Part shown: piece after piece, positions 1 to 7,978 of the stretch
Position numbering within the stretch: position 1 is the first letter of the stretch
Layout of the letters: every line of letters starts with the position of its first letter
Assembly: GCA_913057175.1 (NCBI GenBank)
Contig: CAJXNP010000002.1
Coordinates: forward strand, 124,001-188,000
DNA length: 64,000 bases
DNA from: an uncultured Cytophagales bacterium
GTDB lineage: Bacteria > Bacteroidota > Bacteroidia > Cytophagales > Cyclobacteriaceae
Reading direction: 5' to 3'
Notes under the pieces: generated by a model
Database searches by the model: none
What the model saw: the letters and a program-made list of their open reading frames with translations, nothing else
Told to the model about the DNA's origin: nothing
Made by a program: the position numbers and the translations under genes

Positions 1-589
1 CCGGAAAATCTTTCGCAAAGTTATCAAAGGCAATGAGTGCAGCAGAATATATTCCCCTGTGATAATACAGTTTGGCATTTTCAAAGGCTTTCATCTCTAG
101 CTTTGCCCTCAACTCTACCATGATATCGACTGCTTCATCCATGTGTTCACTATCAGGGTATTTGTTAATAAATGTCTGCAAAGCCGCAATAGCCTCCTCA
201 CTGCTTGACTGATCAAGATTGTACGGGGGCGACTGCATGTACAAACTGTATGCATGCATAAAAAAAGCTTCCTCAGCATGTTCACTGCGTCGGTAAGTAT
301 CATAAAAGCTTTTGAAGTAATGAGCACTTAGTATGTATTGCTTCTGATAATACTGGACATAGGCATAGTAAAATTGAATGTCTTCATTTTCCTTTTTCCC
401 CCGGTAAAATGGCATGATTTGCTCGAAGAGGATGTTTGCCCGGTAATAATCTTGCTTTTCATAGTACTTCATGGCAGCTTCATACTTTTCAGTAACGTCC
501 GTACTTTTTTGAACTTTCCTGAATTCACTGCACGAAGAAAGGATAACTACGAGAAAACCTGTAATATAAATTAAAGCCCTTTTTTGCAT
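1..589 (-). CDS. bamD: BamD-like outer membrane assembly lipoprotein (partial)
   Basis: The gene reads leftward from an ATG at 589 and is cut by the left window edge, so about 196 N-terminal residues are visible. They begin with a lipoprotein signal ending in VILSSCS (predicted lipidated Cys about residue 20), followed by helical TPR-like repeats with tyrosine-rich motifs such as KYYEKQDYYRANILFEQI and FINKYPDSEHMDEA. This is the pattern of BamD/YfiO, the periplasmic-facing lipoprotein of the BAM complex that inserts beta-barrel proteins into the outer membrane. A promoter with both boxes lies just upstream (597-627). The neighbouring gene on the same strand is the OstA-like envelope gene. 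Family assignment comes from repeat pattern, lipobox and size; the C-terminus cannot be checked. Confidence 0.85.
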   Translation of the reverse strand, partial: MQKRALIYITGFLVVILSSCSEFRKVQKSTDVTEKYEAAMKYYEKQDYYRANILFEQIMPFYRGKKENEDIQFYYAYVQYYQKQYILSAHYFKSFYDTYRRSEHAEEAFFMHAYSLYMQSPPYNLDQSSSEEAIAALQTFINKYPDSEHMDEAVDIMVELRAKLEMKAFENAKLYYHRGIYSAALIAFDNFAKDFP

Positions 590-596
590 AAGCCTG

Positions 597-627
597 CAAA
601 TATAAAATTATGATCGTTAATAAACAA
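597..627 (-). promoter_or_regulatory. Bacteroidota-type promoter of bamD
   Basis: On the minus strand a TATATTTG box (plus-strand 597-604, TAnnTTTG consensus) is preceded by a TTG -33 element (625-627) with exactly 20 bp between them. It lies 8 bp before the bamD ATG, so the leader would be very short or the mRNA leaderless. Confidence 0.5.
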
Positions 628-701
628 TTTGCTAACTAACTGCAAATGAAAAAAATATGACATCAAATTAAAGTTTTGGATGTTAATTTTTGTTAACGGA
701 G

Positions 702-2357
702 TTATTTGGGTTGGGATTCTTCTTCCGGCAATAGTTTGTTTAACACTTCCGGATCTTCAATATCTTGCCTTTCCATCTCCCTCATTTCTGTTTGTGCTTC
801 AGGTGTTATTGGTTTATTATACTCTCGCTCAAACTCCTCCTGACTGATATCAAGAATCTGCCATAATTCAGGCCTCTCCTTAATTCTCCAATTAAAACCT
901 GCAAGAAACTTTTCATCTTCTCTTAGCTCATGAACTGGAATAAATTTCCCATCAGGATTCGTATAATAACTAATGGTTTGAACACGATTGTTTTTAAAAC
1001 GAATTTTCATGGTGCTGCAAATGATGTTATTCATCCCCATTAATGCCTCAGAATTATTTTCCAACTCAAAATAATTAGACTCTCCGTTACCATAAATATC
1101 CACTGAAACAATCCTGTTATCTGCAAATTTCGAAACCATATCACGGCCTTTTAATTGCTGATAATTTTTTGTTGAATCCTCTGAAATAATAAAAGAATTG
1201 CGCTTAGTGACCAATTCGTCAAGCAAACCATTATTAATAGTTACACTAATAGAATCGGCTGTTATCTGGGTTTCATGATTCCACAAAATGGGATCATTGT
1301 AAAAGTAAATAAGGGAATCAGATAGATGATAGGAGAGTGAGTCAGCTTTTCCCCTAAGACCAGTCTTATAAACCTTTACATTATGATAACCAAGCATTCT
1401 ACGATCTTTCGGTATCTCACTATCAATCGATCTGAGGGTGTCAGCTGTCAAATAAAGGGTATCTCCCTGTGCATTTTTTTTCATGATGGGATCACCATAA
1501 ATTACTGTTATCCCAAGTGGTTTTTGATGATAGGCTTCTTTCCCGGTTACGATTACTTCATTTTCCTTTCCAATTAATTTTACATTTCCTTCGGCCTTAT
1601 AATAATCACGCAGGTCATCAAAAAACATCCTGTCCGCACTAAGAATGTATGATTCCGTTTCAATCTCCGAAACCGAAAAAATATATTCGTAATCGTTTAT
1701 GTTAAATTCACTGCCCTGCTCAGCATTTAAAACTGTGCCGTCACTTCTGGTGATGGTATTTGGACTGTTAATGACGGCAATATTTGTAATGAGGTTATAA
1801 ACCAGGTTTTCACCTTCCAGGATATATTCGGGATTGGTGACTTTGACATTATTCGTAAAAGTGAGGACGTTCGCTTCTGTGTCGTAAAATCCATTGGTAC
1901 TTGTCAAAGTGTTCTCCTGGTCAACCACCCGACCTCCGTTGAAATATTTGGCTGATCTGTTGATCATATCATAATCGAGGTGATCCGTATAGAGTAAAAC
2001 TGAATCGTCTTTGTAAACAACATTTTCCCTGATCTTCGCCAACCTGGAATTTCCATCATAAGTCAGTTTCCTGGAGGTAATGGTAACCGAATCTACTTTA
2101 TCATAAATTTTTACTCTGCCAAAAGCTTCCAATGAATTCTTATTGGGATAAAAAATGGCCGAATCGCAGTTAATGATTGTTTTTGGCTGTCGGAATTCAA
2201 CATTTCCAACCAATACATTCACATTTTCACCTTTTATTCTTCGCCCAAGTAGCCTGTCCTCGCTGTGTTCAATTTTATCATTCGTCTGAGCCAGGGTCTG
2301 CGTTACTGTTATCAGAACTAAGGAGGAAATAATTAATATTGTATAATTAAATTTCAT
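702..2357 (-). CDS. OstA-like (LptA/LptD N-domain) lipopolysaccharide-transport protein
   Basis: About 551 residues. I start at the ATG at 2357 because it gives a clean signal peptide (MKFNYTILIISSLVL..., ending TLAQ); the longer reading frame from 2417 would overlap divergent tilS. The body has repeated beta-strand units of the OstA/LptA jellyroll type: NVNVLVGNVEFRQPKTIINCD, ANVLTFTNNVKV, YILEGENLVYNL, DYYKAEGNVKLIGK. In this family such repeats form the periplasmic bridge carrying LPS from inner to outer membrane. The C-terminal 100 residues are acidic and Glu-rich and look specific to the Bacteroidota version. There is no LptD barrel, so this is a bridge-type protein, not the outer-membrane translocon. 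It is next to bamD, another envelope gene. Biochemical role is inferred from the fold family. Confidence 0.8.
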   Translation of the reverse strand: MKFNYTILIISSLVLITVTQTLAQTNDKIEHSEDRLLGRRIKGENVNVLVGNVEFRQPKTIINCDSAIFYPNKNSLEAFGRVKIYDKVDSVTITSRKLTYDGNSRLAKIRENVVYKDDSVLLYTDHLDYDMINRSAKYFNGGRVVDQENTLTSTNGFYDTEANVLTFTNNVKVTNPEYILEGENLVYNLITNIAVINSPNTITRSDGTVLNAEQGSEFNINDYEYIFSVSEIETESYILSADRMFFDDLRDYYKAEGNVKLIGKENEVIVTGKEAYHQKPLGITVIYGDPIMKKNAQGDTLYLTADTLRSIDSEIPKDRRMLGYHNVKVYKTGLRGKADSLSYHLSDSLIYFYNDPILWNHETQITADSISVTINNGLLDELVTKRNSFIISEDSTKNYQQLKGRDMVSKFADNRIVSVDIYGNGESNYFELENNSEALMGMNNIICSTMKIRFKNNRVQTISYYTNPDGKFIPVHELREDEKFLAGFNWRIKERPELWQILDISQEEFEREYNKPITPEAQTEMREMERQDIEDPEVLNKLLPEEESQPK

Positions 2358-2375
2358 TGAAATTGAAATAATGCA

Positions 2376-2383
2376 CAAATCTA
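2376..2383 (-). promoter_or_regulatory. -7 box of the OstA-like gene
   Basis: The minus strand reads TAGATTTG (TAnnTTTG consensus) 18 bp before the chosen ATG at 2357, which supports the shorter start. I see no convincing -33 TTG at the usual distance. Confidence 0.4.
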
Positions 2384-2404
2384 CGTAAAAATGTAGGCGA
2401 AACG

Positions 2405-3745
2405 ATGGTTGAAACATTTTTAAACTTCATCAAAAACAACAAAATACTTACCAGCAACCATAAGGTTATACTGGCAATCAGTAGTGGAATTGATTCTATG
2501 GTCATGTTAGACCTGTTTCAAAAATCAAAATTTTCATTTGCCATTGCACACTGCAATTTTCAGTTACGAGGTAGCGAATCGGATGAAGATGAGCGGTTTG
2601 TAAAGGAATATGCTTCAAGGTTTAATATTGATTTTTTCACGCAAAAATTTAATGTTTCTGAGCTAACGAATAAAAAAGGGATATCCGTACAAATGGCTGC
2701 TCGTGAACTACGATATAATTGGTTTAATGATCTGCTAAAAGAAAAACAATATGATTACTTAGCGACTGCCCATCATAAAAACGATAGCATAGAAACAGTC
2801 CTTTATAACCTTGTGAAAGGTACAGGAATTGCGGGACTACATGGGATAATTGCCAAAACCGAAACAATCATCCGCCCGATGCTATTTGCATCAAAAAGTG
2901 AAATCGTCGAATATGCCAATAAGGAAAACCTAAAGTGGAGAGAGGACGCATCCAATATATCATCCAAATATCACCGCAATCTTATCCGGAATGAAGTAAT
3001 TCCTTTGCTGAAACAGATAAATCCTAAATTGGAAGACACATTCTCTTCCACAATGGACCGAATAAGCAGTGTAGAGGATATGTTTATCCATCAGGTCGAT
3101 GAACTCAAAAGAAAGGGGATAAAAGAAAAGGAAGGGGACTATTGGCTAGATCTAAACTCCATCTCAAATGTGGCAGGAAAGAAAGCTGTACTATTTGAGT
3201 TGATCAGAGACTTTGGATTTAACTATCCACAAACCCTAGGTATTCTGGAAGCTATTAATCATCAAAGCGGAAAGGTATTTTATTCTCAAGACTATCTGCT
3301 TAATGTGGATCGGAATTTCATGATTATTTCACCAATCAATCAAATTGAAAAAATACATGAAGCTGATAGTTTCGAAGCGGTCATTAACATGCCTGATTAT
3401 GAATTGAATTTTGAGCTCATCGATCGGAATAAAATAGTAATTGATCCATCACCAGATCTGGCTTTTATCGACGCTGATAAAGTTGACCTGCCGTTCGTTT
3501 TGCGGCCCTGGAAGCATGGGGATCGATTTATTCCATTGGGAATGAAACACCAAAAAAAGCTAAGTGATTTTATGATCGATGAAAAAATTCCTGTTATCTT
3601 GAAAACCAGAATTTATGTTCTGACATCAAATGAAAGTATATTCTGGGTAGTTGGCCATAGAATTGATGACCGTGTAAAAATTACAGATAAAACAACCACG
3701 GTCTTAAAAATTACCAAAACAGCGACAAATGATCAGCCTCTTTAA
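2405..3745 (+). CDS. tilS: tRNA(Ile)-lysidine synthetase
   Basis: TilS attaches lysine to C34 of tRNA-Ile (CAU anticodon) using ATP, converting it to an AUA decoder; it is essential in most bacteria. The 446-residue protein has the N-type ATP pyrophosphatase loop as SSGIDS (residues 26-31), where the usual second residue Gly is Ser. Other family signatures follow: IAHCNFQLRG, ATAHHKNDSIETVLYNL, RPML, and WREDASN before a helical insert. The C-terminal TilS domain carries LRPWKHGDRFIPLGMKHQKK. Length fits the family. It is divergent from the OstA-like gene, and its last 17 bases overlap the next gene, which suggests co-translation. Confidence 0.95.
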   Translation: MVETFLNFIKNNKILTSNHKVILAISSGIDSMVMLDLFQKSKFSFAIAHCNFQLRGSESDEDERFVKEYASRFNIDFFTQKFNVSELTNKKGISVQMAARELRYNWFNDLLKEKQYDYLATAHHKNDSIETVLYNLVKGTGIAGLHGIIAKTETIIRPMLFASKSEIVEYANKENLKWREDASNISSKYHRNLIRNEVIPLLKQINPKLEDTFSSTMDRISSVEDMFIHQVDELKRKGIKEKEGDYWLDLNSISNVAGKKAVLFELIRDFGFNYPQTLGILEAINHQSGKVFYSQDYLLNVDRNFMIISPINQIEKIHEADSFEAVINMPDYELNFELIDRNKIVIDPSPDLAFIDADKVDLPFVLRPWKHGDRFIPLGMKHQKKLSDFMIDEKIPVILKTRIYVLTSNESIFWVVGHRIDDRVKITDKTTTVLKITKTATNDQPL

Positions 3746-4247
3746 GAAGTCATATAGTGAAAAGGAAATCAATTTTTTCAGATTCCTCGCCCGTATGAAA
3801 TTGTTTGAAAAACTTACCTATGAAGAGATGGCCCTTTTCCATCCTTATTTTTATTTAAGAGAGTACAAAATGGATGAAGTAGTTTTTTTCAGAAATGACC
3901 CCAGCAATGCACTTTATTTGGTCAAAAGTGGAAAGGTATCCGTTTGTCTCGACATCAAGGATGATTTTGAAAACTTACAGATCTTGAAATCTGGCTCTTC
4001 ATTTGGAGAAAATTCCATTTTAAATGACTCCATCCGTCATTATAATGCTATTGTCGTGTCAGAACAATCAGAGTTGTATGTCTTGCCAAAGCTTAATATC
4101 GAAGACATTTTCAGTAGTAGTGAAAAAGTAAAAGTTAAAATGATGGAATCGTATTCAGAGATTTTAAACGAATTTCATCTAAATCTTTTCAAGGGATATA
4201 AGTCTTCCCATGGTCTTTTCAATCTCAGCCAGATTTTCGGAAGCTAG
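3729..4247 (+). CDS. cyclic nucleotide-binding domain protein without a DNA-binding domain
   Basis: A 172-residue protein with one Crp-type cNMP-binding beta-roll at about residues 25-135: an NALYLVKSGKVSVCL strand pair, then LKSGSSFGENSILND at the phosphate-binding cassette position, and AIVVSEQSELYVLP. The usual FGExxLL core is recognisable, but the Arg that contacts the cyclic phosphate sits in an altered context (DSIRHYN), so ligand binding is uncertain. The remaining 35 residues are too short and unlike a helix-turn-helix, so it is not a Crp transcription factor. It overlaps the end of tilS by 17 bases and is probably expressed with it. Function is unknown; a sensor or scaffold role is inference. 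Confidence 0.75.
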   Translation: MISLFKKSYSEKEINFFRFLARMKLFEKLTYEEMALFHPYFYLREYKMDEVVFFRNDPSNALYLVKSGKVSVCLDIKDDFENLQILKSGSSFGENSILNDSIRHYNAIVVSEQSELYVLPKLNIEDIFSSSEKVKVKMMESYSEILNEFHLNLFKGYKSSHGLFNLSQIFGS

Positions 4248-4331
4248 TGTTAAGTTATTCATATTTTTGAATTGCCTGAAATCAAAAATGACTGCGACTT
4301 ATATAGCACAGTATACTTAACTTAACACTAG
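4244..4331. repeat. 88-bp element with 14-bp perfect terminal inverted repeats
   Basis: A 14-base sequence beginning CTAGTGTTAAG (4244-4257) recurs as its exact reverse complement at 4318-4331, separated by 60 bases. The left arm overlaps the TAG stop of the upstream gene. The outermost bases are CTAG on each side. It could be a MITE-like remnant with a CTAG target duplication or a long stem-loop at the end of the tilS transcript; there is no U-run, so it is not a classic terminator. Confidence 0.5.
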
Positions 4332-4400
4332 ATTGAATGACTAAAGTCAATTTTTGAATACATATAATTTAGATTTATTCCAATAAAAGATGCGAATGTA

Positions 4401-4408
4401 TAACTTTG
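4401..4408 (+). promoter_or_regulatory. -7 box of mdh
   Basis: TAACTTTG fits TAnnTTTG and lies 43 bp before the mdh ATG. No clear -33 TTG is present at 19-21 bp. Confidence 0.45.
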
Positions 4409-4451
4409 CAGCATTCTTAAAGTAATCTTTAAATCCCAAAATAAATAAAAC

Positions 4452-5381
4452 ATGAAAATTACTGTTGTAGGTGCTGGAAACGTTGGCGCCACATGTGCAG
4501 ATGTACTGGCTTACCGTGAGATAGCCAACGAAGTTGTGCTTGTTGACATAAAGGAAGGATTTGCTGAAGGTAAGGCACTGGATATCTGGCAAAAATCCCC
4601 CATTAATCTGTATGACACAAGAACCATTGGTGTCACAAACGACTATACGAAAACTGCTGGTTCTGATGTAGTTGTTATCACTTCCGGTTTACCCAGAAAA
4701 CCGGGGATGACCAGGGACGACCTGATCGAAACAAATGCTGGCATTGTCAAAACTGTCACTGAAAATGTCATCAAGCATTCTCCTGAAGCAATTATCATTA
4801 TTGTTTCTAACCCATTGGATGTAATGACTTACCAGGCTCATCTAATTTCTAAAAAATCCAGAAATAAAGTAATGGGTATGGCTGGAATTTTAGACACTGC
4901 AAGATACAGGGCTTTTCTTGCTGAGGCTTTGGATGTTTCGCCTAAAGACATTCAGGCAGTTTTGATGGGAGGACATGGAGATACAATGGTTCCCTTGCCA
5001 CGATATACAACAGTAGGTGGAATTCCTGTGACAGAGCTAATCGATGAGGATTCGTTGAATAAAATAGTAGAAAGAACAAAAGTCGGAGGGGGAGAATTAG
5101 TCAAGCTCATGGGAACTTCTGCATGGTATGCGCCAGGTTCGGCTGCTGCTCAGATGGCTGAAGCGATCGTCCGTGACCAGAAAAGGGTATTCCCGGTTTG
5201 TGTAAAGCTTGAGGGGGAATACGGTATCGATAATTGCTATCTGGGTGTTCCTGTGATACTTGGCAAAAATGGGATCGAAAAAATAATTGAATTGGATCTC
5301 AGCAAAGATGAAATGGAGCTTCTTAAAACTTCGGAAAAGCACGTTCGTGAAGTAATGGAGGTTCTGGATAAGCTAAACTAA
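4452..5381 (+). CDS. mdh: malate dehydrogenase (LDH-like type)
   Basis: Catalyses NAD-dependent interconversion of malate and oxaloacetate in the TCA cycle; cytoplasmic. The 309-residue protein starts with the Rossmann motif GAGNVGATCA (residues 7-16) and an acidic residue (VVLVDIKEG) that selects NAD. The mobile catalytic loop reads GLPRKPGMTRDDL, with Arg rather than Gln at the specificity position, which marks malate rather than lactate dehydrogenase. SNPLDVMTYQA and the catalytic GGHGDTMVPL follow. Length matches the LDH-like bacterial MDH family. It is monocistronic: own -7 box upstream and a hairpin terminator downstream. Confidence 0.96.
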   Translation: MKITVVGAGNVGATCADVLAYREIANEVVLVDIKEGFAEGKALDIWQKSPINLYDTRTIGVTNDYTKTAGSDVVVITSGLPRKPGMTRDDLIETNAGIVKTVTENVIKHSPEAIIIIVSNPLDVMTYQAHLISKKSRNKVMGMAGILDTARYRAFLAEALDVSPKDIQAVLMGGHGDTMVPLPRYTTVGGIPVTELIDEDSLNKIVERTKVGGGELVKLMGTSAWYAPGSAAAQMAEAIVRDQKRVFPVCVKLEGEYGIDNCYLGVPVILGKNGIEKIIELDLSKDEMELLKTSEKHVREVMEVLDKLN

Positions 5382-5409
5382 ATCCAATTTATGGGATAGA
5401 ATTTTAATA

Positions 5410-5440
5410 GGGCTGTTCCAAAGGACAGCCCTTATTTATT
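5410..5440. terminator. bidirectional terminator between mdh and trmJ
   Basis: GGGCTGT (5410-5416) pairs with ACAGCCC (5425-5431) around a short loop, with T-rich sequence on the mdh side and A-rich sequence before it for the convergent gene. It overlaps the trmJ stop codon at 5432 only marginally. Confidence 0.75.
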
Positions 5441-6106
5441 ATCAAATTTTTCAATCACCGACAAGATCAGTTTTAAATCATCATCTCCCATCACGGACAA
5501 TCTTTCTAAAATTCTATTAAATAGCACAGGGTTATTTTTAATGGTAGTTCTGTTGAATGATTCGACCAACTTACTTTTGACAGTTGGATAAATCCTGCCT
5601 TTGGAAATATTTGTAACCTTCGATTGAAGGTTCTCCTTCGATAATTCATAAGCATACAGCATAACCGATTGAGCTAAATTCAGTGAAGGAAATACGGTCT
5701 TTAGTGGGATGGTAGAAGCAATATCACATTTCTGAAGATCTTCATTATTCAAGCCACTTTCTTCTTTTCCAAACAGGATCCCAACCTTGTGTAGGCTATT
5801 TGTTTTACCCCGAAGAATATCTCCAACCTCAGCAGGAGAATAATATTCTTTTTTAGAACTTCTCGCCTTTGCTGTAGTCCCGATCAGAAAATCAATGTCC
5901 TGGATAGCTTCATTAAGTGAAGGAACGTTTTCTGCATTTTCCAAAATTTCTAATGACCCATGTGCCAGCCATTTTGCCTCTTCATGATTATGAACATTAG
6001 AGTTGATGATTCTCAAATGCTGAAATCCCATTGTTTTAAGAGCCCTTGCTGCTCCACCAACATTCCGGGGAACACCCGGCTCAACAAGAATGAAAACTAC
6101 TTCCAA
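5432..6106 (-). CDS. trmJ: SPOUT-family tRNA 2'-O-methyltransferase (TrmJ-like)
   Basis: TrmJ methylates the ribose of nucleotide 32 in tRNA using S-adenosylmethionine. The 224-residue protein shows the SPOUT motifs in order: PRNVGGAARALKTMG near the N-terminus (catalytic Arg), ILFGKEESGLNNEDL (SAM knot), and FPSLNLAQSVMLYAYEL, which completes the trefoil knot. The order and spacing fit the TrmJ/LasT subfamily better than TrmH or TrmL. The frame opens with TTG at 6106; no ATG gives a complete first strand, so TTG is likely genuine. It is convergent with mdh and shares its terminator. Confidence 0.85.
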   Translation of the reverse strand: MEVVFILVEPGVPRNVGGAARALKTMGFQHLRIINSNVHNHEEAKWLAHGSLEILENAENVPSLNEAIQDIDFLIGTTAKARSSKKEYYSPAEVGDILRGKTNSLHKVGILFGKEESGLNNEDLQKCDIASTIPLKTVFPSLNLAQSVMLYAYELSKENLQSKVTNISKGRIYPTVKSKLVESFNRTTIKNNPVLFNRILERLSVMGDDDLKLILSVIEKFDNK

Positions 6107-6192
6107 TATAAATGCAGATTATTACAACAATGTATATTAAATTTCAGTATTTAAAGCAAAGGAAAAATTATTAACCCAAAAATATATAAACT

Positions 6193-6828
6193 ATGTCACT
6201 CAGATTAGGGGACGAAGCTCCCAATTTTACTGCACAAACTACAGAAGGAGAAATTAATTTTCATGACTGGCTGGGCGACGGCTGGGGAGTTCTGTATTCT
6301 CATCCTGCCGATTATACCCCTGTTTGTACCACCGAGCTTGGAATGACCGCAAAGCTAAAAGATGATTTCGATAAGAGGAATGTTAAAGTAATCGCTGTTT
6401 CGGTTGACGATCTTGACTCACACAAGGGTTGGATCAACGATATCAATGAAACTCAAAATACACATGTCAATTTCCCGATCATTGCCGATTCTGATAGAAA
6501 AGTAGCTTCTCTCTATGATATGATCCATCCCAATGCAGATGATAAAGCTACTGTTCGTTCTGTATTTGTCATTGGTCCGGATAAGAAAATTAAATTGACG
6601 CTGACATATCCTGCATCAACAGGAAGGAATTTTAGCGAAATTCTAAGGGTGATCGACTCTTTGCAATTAACTGCCTATCATCAGGTAGCTACTCCAGCAA
6701 ACTGGGTTGATGGCGACGATTGCGTTGTTGTGCCATCTATTGCTACAGCGGACATTCCTGCTAAATTTCCAAAAGGCTTTAAGGAAATAAAACCATATTT
6801 ACGAATGACACCTCAACCGAATAAATAG
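6193..6828 (+). CDS. 1-Cys peroxiredoxin (Prx6 type)
   Basis: Reduces hydrogen peroxide and organic hydroperoxides. The 211-residue protein carries the peroxidatic motif HPADYTPVCTTELG with Cys45 and the Thr42 and Pro43 that position it. The C-terminal part (TATVRSVFVIGPDKKIKL, QLTAYHQVATPANWVDGDDCVV) is the long dimerisation extension of the Prx6 group. A second Cys is present in GDDCVV, but Prx6 enzymes normally use an external thiol, so classing it as 1-Cys follows family architecture. It stands alone, divergent from trmJ and followed by a strong hairpin. Confidence 0.93.
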   Translation: MSLRLGDEAPNFTAQTTEGEINFHDWLGDGWGVLYSHPADYTPVCTTELGMTAKLKDDFDKRNVKVIAVSVDDLDSHKGWINDINETQNTHVNFPIIADSDRKVASLYDMIHPNADDKATVRSVFVIGPDKKIKLTLTYPASTGRNFSEILRVIDSLQLTAYHQVATPANWVDGDDCVVVPSIATADIPAKFPKGFKEIKPYLRMTPQPNK

Positions 6829-6830
6829 AA

Positions 6831-6855
6831 AAAGGGGCGAGATCGCCCCTTTTTC
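6831..6855. terminator. bidirectional terminator between peroxiredoxin and pdhB
   Basis: GGGGCG (6834-6839) and CGCCCC (6844-6849) form a GC stem flanked by A5 on the left and T5 on the right, so it can end transcripts from both convergent genes. Confidence 0.85.
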
Positions 6856-6878
6856 TATTATTTCCATATTATAAAATC

Positions 6879-7856
6879 TCAGACATACATCACAGATTTA
6901 ACTGCCTCGATGGTCCTTTTTACATTTGGAAGAGCAGCCTCGATCAAAGTTGGAGCGTATGGGAGTGGAACATCCATATTCACAACTCGCTGAACCGGAG
7001 CGTCTAGATAATCAAATGCATTTCTCTGGATGTGGTAAGTAATTTCAGCTGAAATACATGCCAAAGGCCATGCTTCTTCTACGCATACAAGCCTGTTAGT
7101 CTTCTTTACTGAATTAACAATCGCCTCATAGTCAATTGGGCGAACAGTTCTTAAATCAATAACTTCAGCTGAAATCCCATCTTTTTCCAACTCCTGGGCG
7201 GCCTGGTTGGCTACTTTCATCAGCTTTCCAAAAGAGACAATTGTTACGTCGTTCCCTTCTTTCACTACATCAGCTACTCCGAGAGGAAGAAGATATTCAT
7301 TTTCCGGCACCATACCCTTATCTCCATACATAAGCTCAGATTCCATGAAAATAACAGGATCATCATCACGGATAGAAGCTTTCAGAAGTCCTTTTGCATC
7401 ATAAGGGTTGGAGGGGACAACCACTTTCAGACCGGGTGTATTGGCATACCAGTTCTCAAAGTTTTGTGAGTGCTGAGCGGCCAGCTGACCAGCGTTACCA
7501 GTTGGTCCCCGGAACACGATTGGAACACTGAATTGCCCGCCTGACATAGAAAACACCTTTGCCGCGCCATTGATAAGTTGATCTATGGCAACAAGAGAGA
7601 AGTTAAATGTCATAAATTCTATGATGGGCCTAAGACCATTCATGGCAGCGCCAGTTCCCAATCCTGCAAAACCTAACTCTGAAATTGGAGTATCCAGCAC
7701 CCTGTCAGGGCCAAATTCATCCAGCATACCCTGGCTGGCTTTATAGGCTCCATTGTATTCTGCCACTTCTTCTCCCATGAGAAAAACCTTTGGGTCTCTT
7801 CTCATTTCTTCACTCATGGCATCTCGTATGACTTCTCTAAATTGTTTCTCAACCAT
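6879..7856 (-). CDS. pdhB: pyruvate dehydrogenase E1 component, beta subunit
   Basis: Forms with the alpha subunit the thiamine-diphosphate E1 that decarboxylates pyruvate and acetylates lipoamide. The 325-residue protein has typical features: MGEEVAEYNGAYKASQGML with the ThDP-activating Glu, TPISELGFAGLGTGAAMNGLRPI, AQHSQNFENWYANTPGLKVVVPSNPYDAKGLL, and the C-terminal transketolase domain VVCVEEAWPLACISAEI. Length matches the alpha2beta2-type subunit. No alpha subunit or E2 is in the window, so its partners are elsewhere. Branched-chain 2-oxoacid E1 beta is the main alternative; these motifs favour pyruvate. It has its own -7 box. Confidence 0.9.
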   Translation of the reverse strand: MVEKQFREVIRDAMSEEMRRDPKVFLMGEEVAEYNGAYKASQGMLDEFGPDRVLDTPISELGFAGLGTGAAMNGLRPIIEFMTFNFSLVAIDQLINGAAKVFSMSGGQFSVPIVFRGPTGNAGQLAAQHSQNFENWYANTPGLKVVVPSNPYDAKGLLKASIRDDDPVIFMESELMYGDKGMVPENEYLLPLGVADVVKEGNDVTIVSFGKLMKVANQAAQELEKDGISAEVIDLRTVRPIDYEAIVNSVKKTNRLVCVEEAWPLACISAEITYHIQRNAFDYLDAPVQRVVNMDVPLPYAPTLIEAALPNVKRTIEAVKSVMYV

Positions 7857-7875
7857 AGTTCAAAATTTTGAAATG

Positions 7876-7883
7876 CAAAAATA
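7876..7883 (-). promoter_or_regulatory. -7 box of pdhB
   Basis: The minus strand reads TATTTTTG (TAnnTTTG), 19 bp before the pdhB ATG at 7856. No TTG at the usual -33 distance. Confidence 0.4.
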
Positions 7884-7930
7884 GGGATTTGATCGTTTAT
7901 CGGAAATATTAACTAAAGAATTGAAGCAAA

Positions 7931-7956
7931 AAAAAGCCCCGCTGAATAACGGGGCT
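7931..7956 (-). terminator. terminator of the TPR lipoprotein gene
   Basis: On the minus strand AGCCCCG pairs with CGGGGCT (7950-7956 with 7935-7941, 8-base loop), followed by a run of T (the A run at 7928-7935). It sits 23 bp beyond the stop codon at 7979. Confidence 0.85.
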
Positions 7957-7978
7957 CATTTACGAATTTAAATATTCT

